From NCBI GenBank assembly GCA_902784015.1, contig CACZTC010000089.1, positions 1 through 16,202 on the forward strand: 16,202 nucleotides of DNA. Direction: 5' to 3'. Below the pieces are notes generated by a model, which searched no databases, was not told the origin of the DNA, and saw only the letters and a list, made by a program, of their open reading frames with translations. Source of the stretch: an uncultured Erysipelotrichaceae bacterium (GTDB lineage Bacteria; Bacillota_I; Bacilli_A; Erysipelotrichales; Erysipelotrichaceae). Below, piece by piece: positions 15,757-16,202 of the stretch; position 1 is the first letter of the stretch, and the number at the start of each line of letters is the position of its first letter. Both the position numbers and the translations under genes were made by a program.

Positions 15757-16202
15757 ATGTCTATTGGAACAAATATAAAAAAGAGAAGATATGAGTTGAG
15801 AATGTCTCAACAAGATTTAGCTGATGCACTAGGATATAAAAGCAGAACTACTATAGCTAAAATTGAATCAGAAGAAAATGATATTACACAGAAAAAGCTA
15901 GTTAAATTTGCTAAAGCACTAGATACTACAGTTGAAGCGCTTATTACAGGTTCAACAAACATCAATAATTCTTCTTTATCACCTTTTAGTAATCAGAAAG
16001 TATCAGACAGTGATATAGAATATTCTGAGAATCGACCAAAGACTGTTGCAATTATACTTGCAGGAGGGAAATCAGTAAGAAATCATCAAAACATACCAAA
16101 TCAATTTATCAATATATTAGGAAAACCAGTTATCGTATATTGTCTTGAAGCATATCAAGCTCATCCTGCTATAGATGATATATATATTGTTTGTCTAAAT
16201 GG
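15757..16202 (+). CDS. Xre-type HTH fused to an IspD-like cytidylyltransferase domain (truncated by the window end)
   Basis: The visible 148 codons start with an Xre/Cro-CI helix-turn-helix (residues 4-63, including MSQQDLADALGYKSRTTIAKIE). A polar linker follows (64-95), then an IspD/TarI-like domain from residue 96 with VAIILAGGKSVRNHQNIPNQF and LGKPVIVY. Compared with the operon's copies A and B, Arg108 is kept, but the catalytic lysine of PKQF is Asn115 (PNQF) and the glycine of the loop is Ser106. If the rest of the domain is intact it may bind CTP or a CDP product without turning it over, which would make it a ligand sensor controlling the divergent operon. AGGAG lies 7 nt upstream of the ATG. 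The C-terminal two thirds are beyond the window. A genuine bifunctional enzyme-regulator cannot be excluded. Confidence 0.85.
   Translation, partial: MSIGTNIKKRRYELRMSQQDLADALGYKSRTTIAKIESEENDITQKKLVKFAKALDTTVEALITGSTNINNSSLSPFSNQKVSDSDIEYSENRPKTVAIILAGGKSVRNHQNIPNQFINILGKPVIVYCLEAYQAHPAIDDIYIVCLN

Noticed and set aside
1..16202. CRISPR arrays, tRNA or rRNA genes, insertion sequences and prophage genes
   Set aside because: I saw no evenly spaced short repeats, no cloverleaf-like or rRNA-like stretch, no transposase or integrase and no terminal repeats.

Overview
The window is an AT-rich stretch of a Gram-positive chromosome. All recognisable complete genes lie on the minus strand, and only the last, truncated gene is on the plus strand. 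The AT-rich codon use, DUF4214 modules, Big_2 repeats, a LytR-CpsA-Psr (LCP) ligase and a winged-helix/LicC/LicA fusion together suggest an anaerobic Clostridia member, probably Lachnospiraceae-like. That placement is an inference from gene content, not a phylogenetic result.

Layout from right to left, in the direction of minus-strand transcription. At 15757-16202 (+) is the 5' part of an unusual fusion: an Xre-type HTH regulator joined to an IspD/TarI-like cytidylyltransferase domain whose active-site lysine is replaced by Asn. It is divergent from a minus-strand gene set starting at 15580. The shared intergenic region holds two well-formed back-to-back sigma-70-type promoters and four alternating half-sites (AATCAC/GTGATT) that look like an operator. 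The minus-strand set reads: IspD-like cytidylyltransferase A; a three-domain winged-helix/LicC/LicA protein; IspD-like cytidylyltransferase B; a histidine phosphatase; a membrane-anchored extracytoplasmic metallophosphoesterase; and an LCP ligase, ending at a strong intrinsic terminator (7861-7889). Both complete IspD-like enzymes keep the CTP-handling Arg and Lys residues but lack the Asp/Arg substrate motif of true IspD. The LicC domain also has a degenerate NTP-binding loop. My reading is that the set makes a CDP-activated headgroup and decorates or attaches a cell-wall polymer, under control of a CTP- or CDP-product-sensing regulator. The substrate is unknown.

The middle holds a RelB/DinJ-type antitoxin (7561-7737) without a recognisable toxin, then a large secreted protein (3999-7235) with a transglutaminase-like domain, six Big_2 Ig-like repeats and DUF4214 modules. 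Next come a polyprenyl-phosphate sugar-1-phosphate transferase (2485-3873), which starts a lipid-linked polysaccharide, and a secreted NlpC/P60 endopeptidase with three pairs of DUF4214 modules (554-2350). The left edge carries the N-terminal part of a phosphoglucomutase/phosphomannomutase (1-466). Several of these units end at their own hairpin terminators. The whole window reads as a cell-envelope locus: sugar-phosphate supply, glycan initiation, headgroup activation, wall attachment and wall-associated enzymes.
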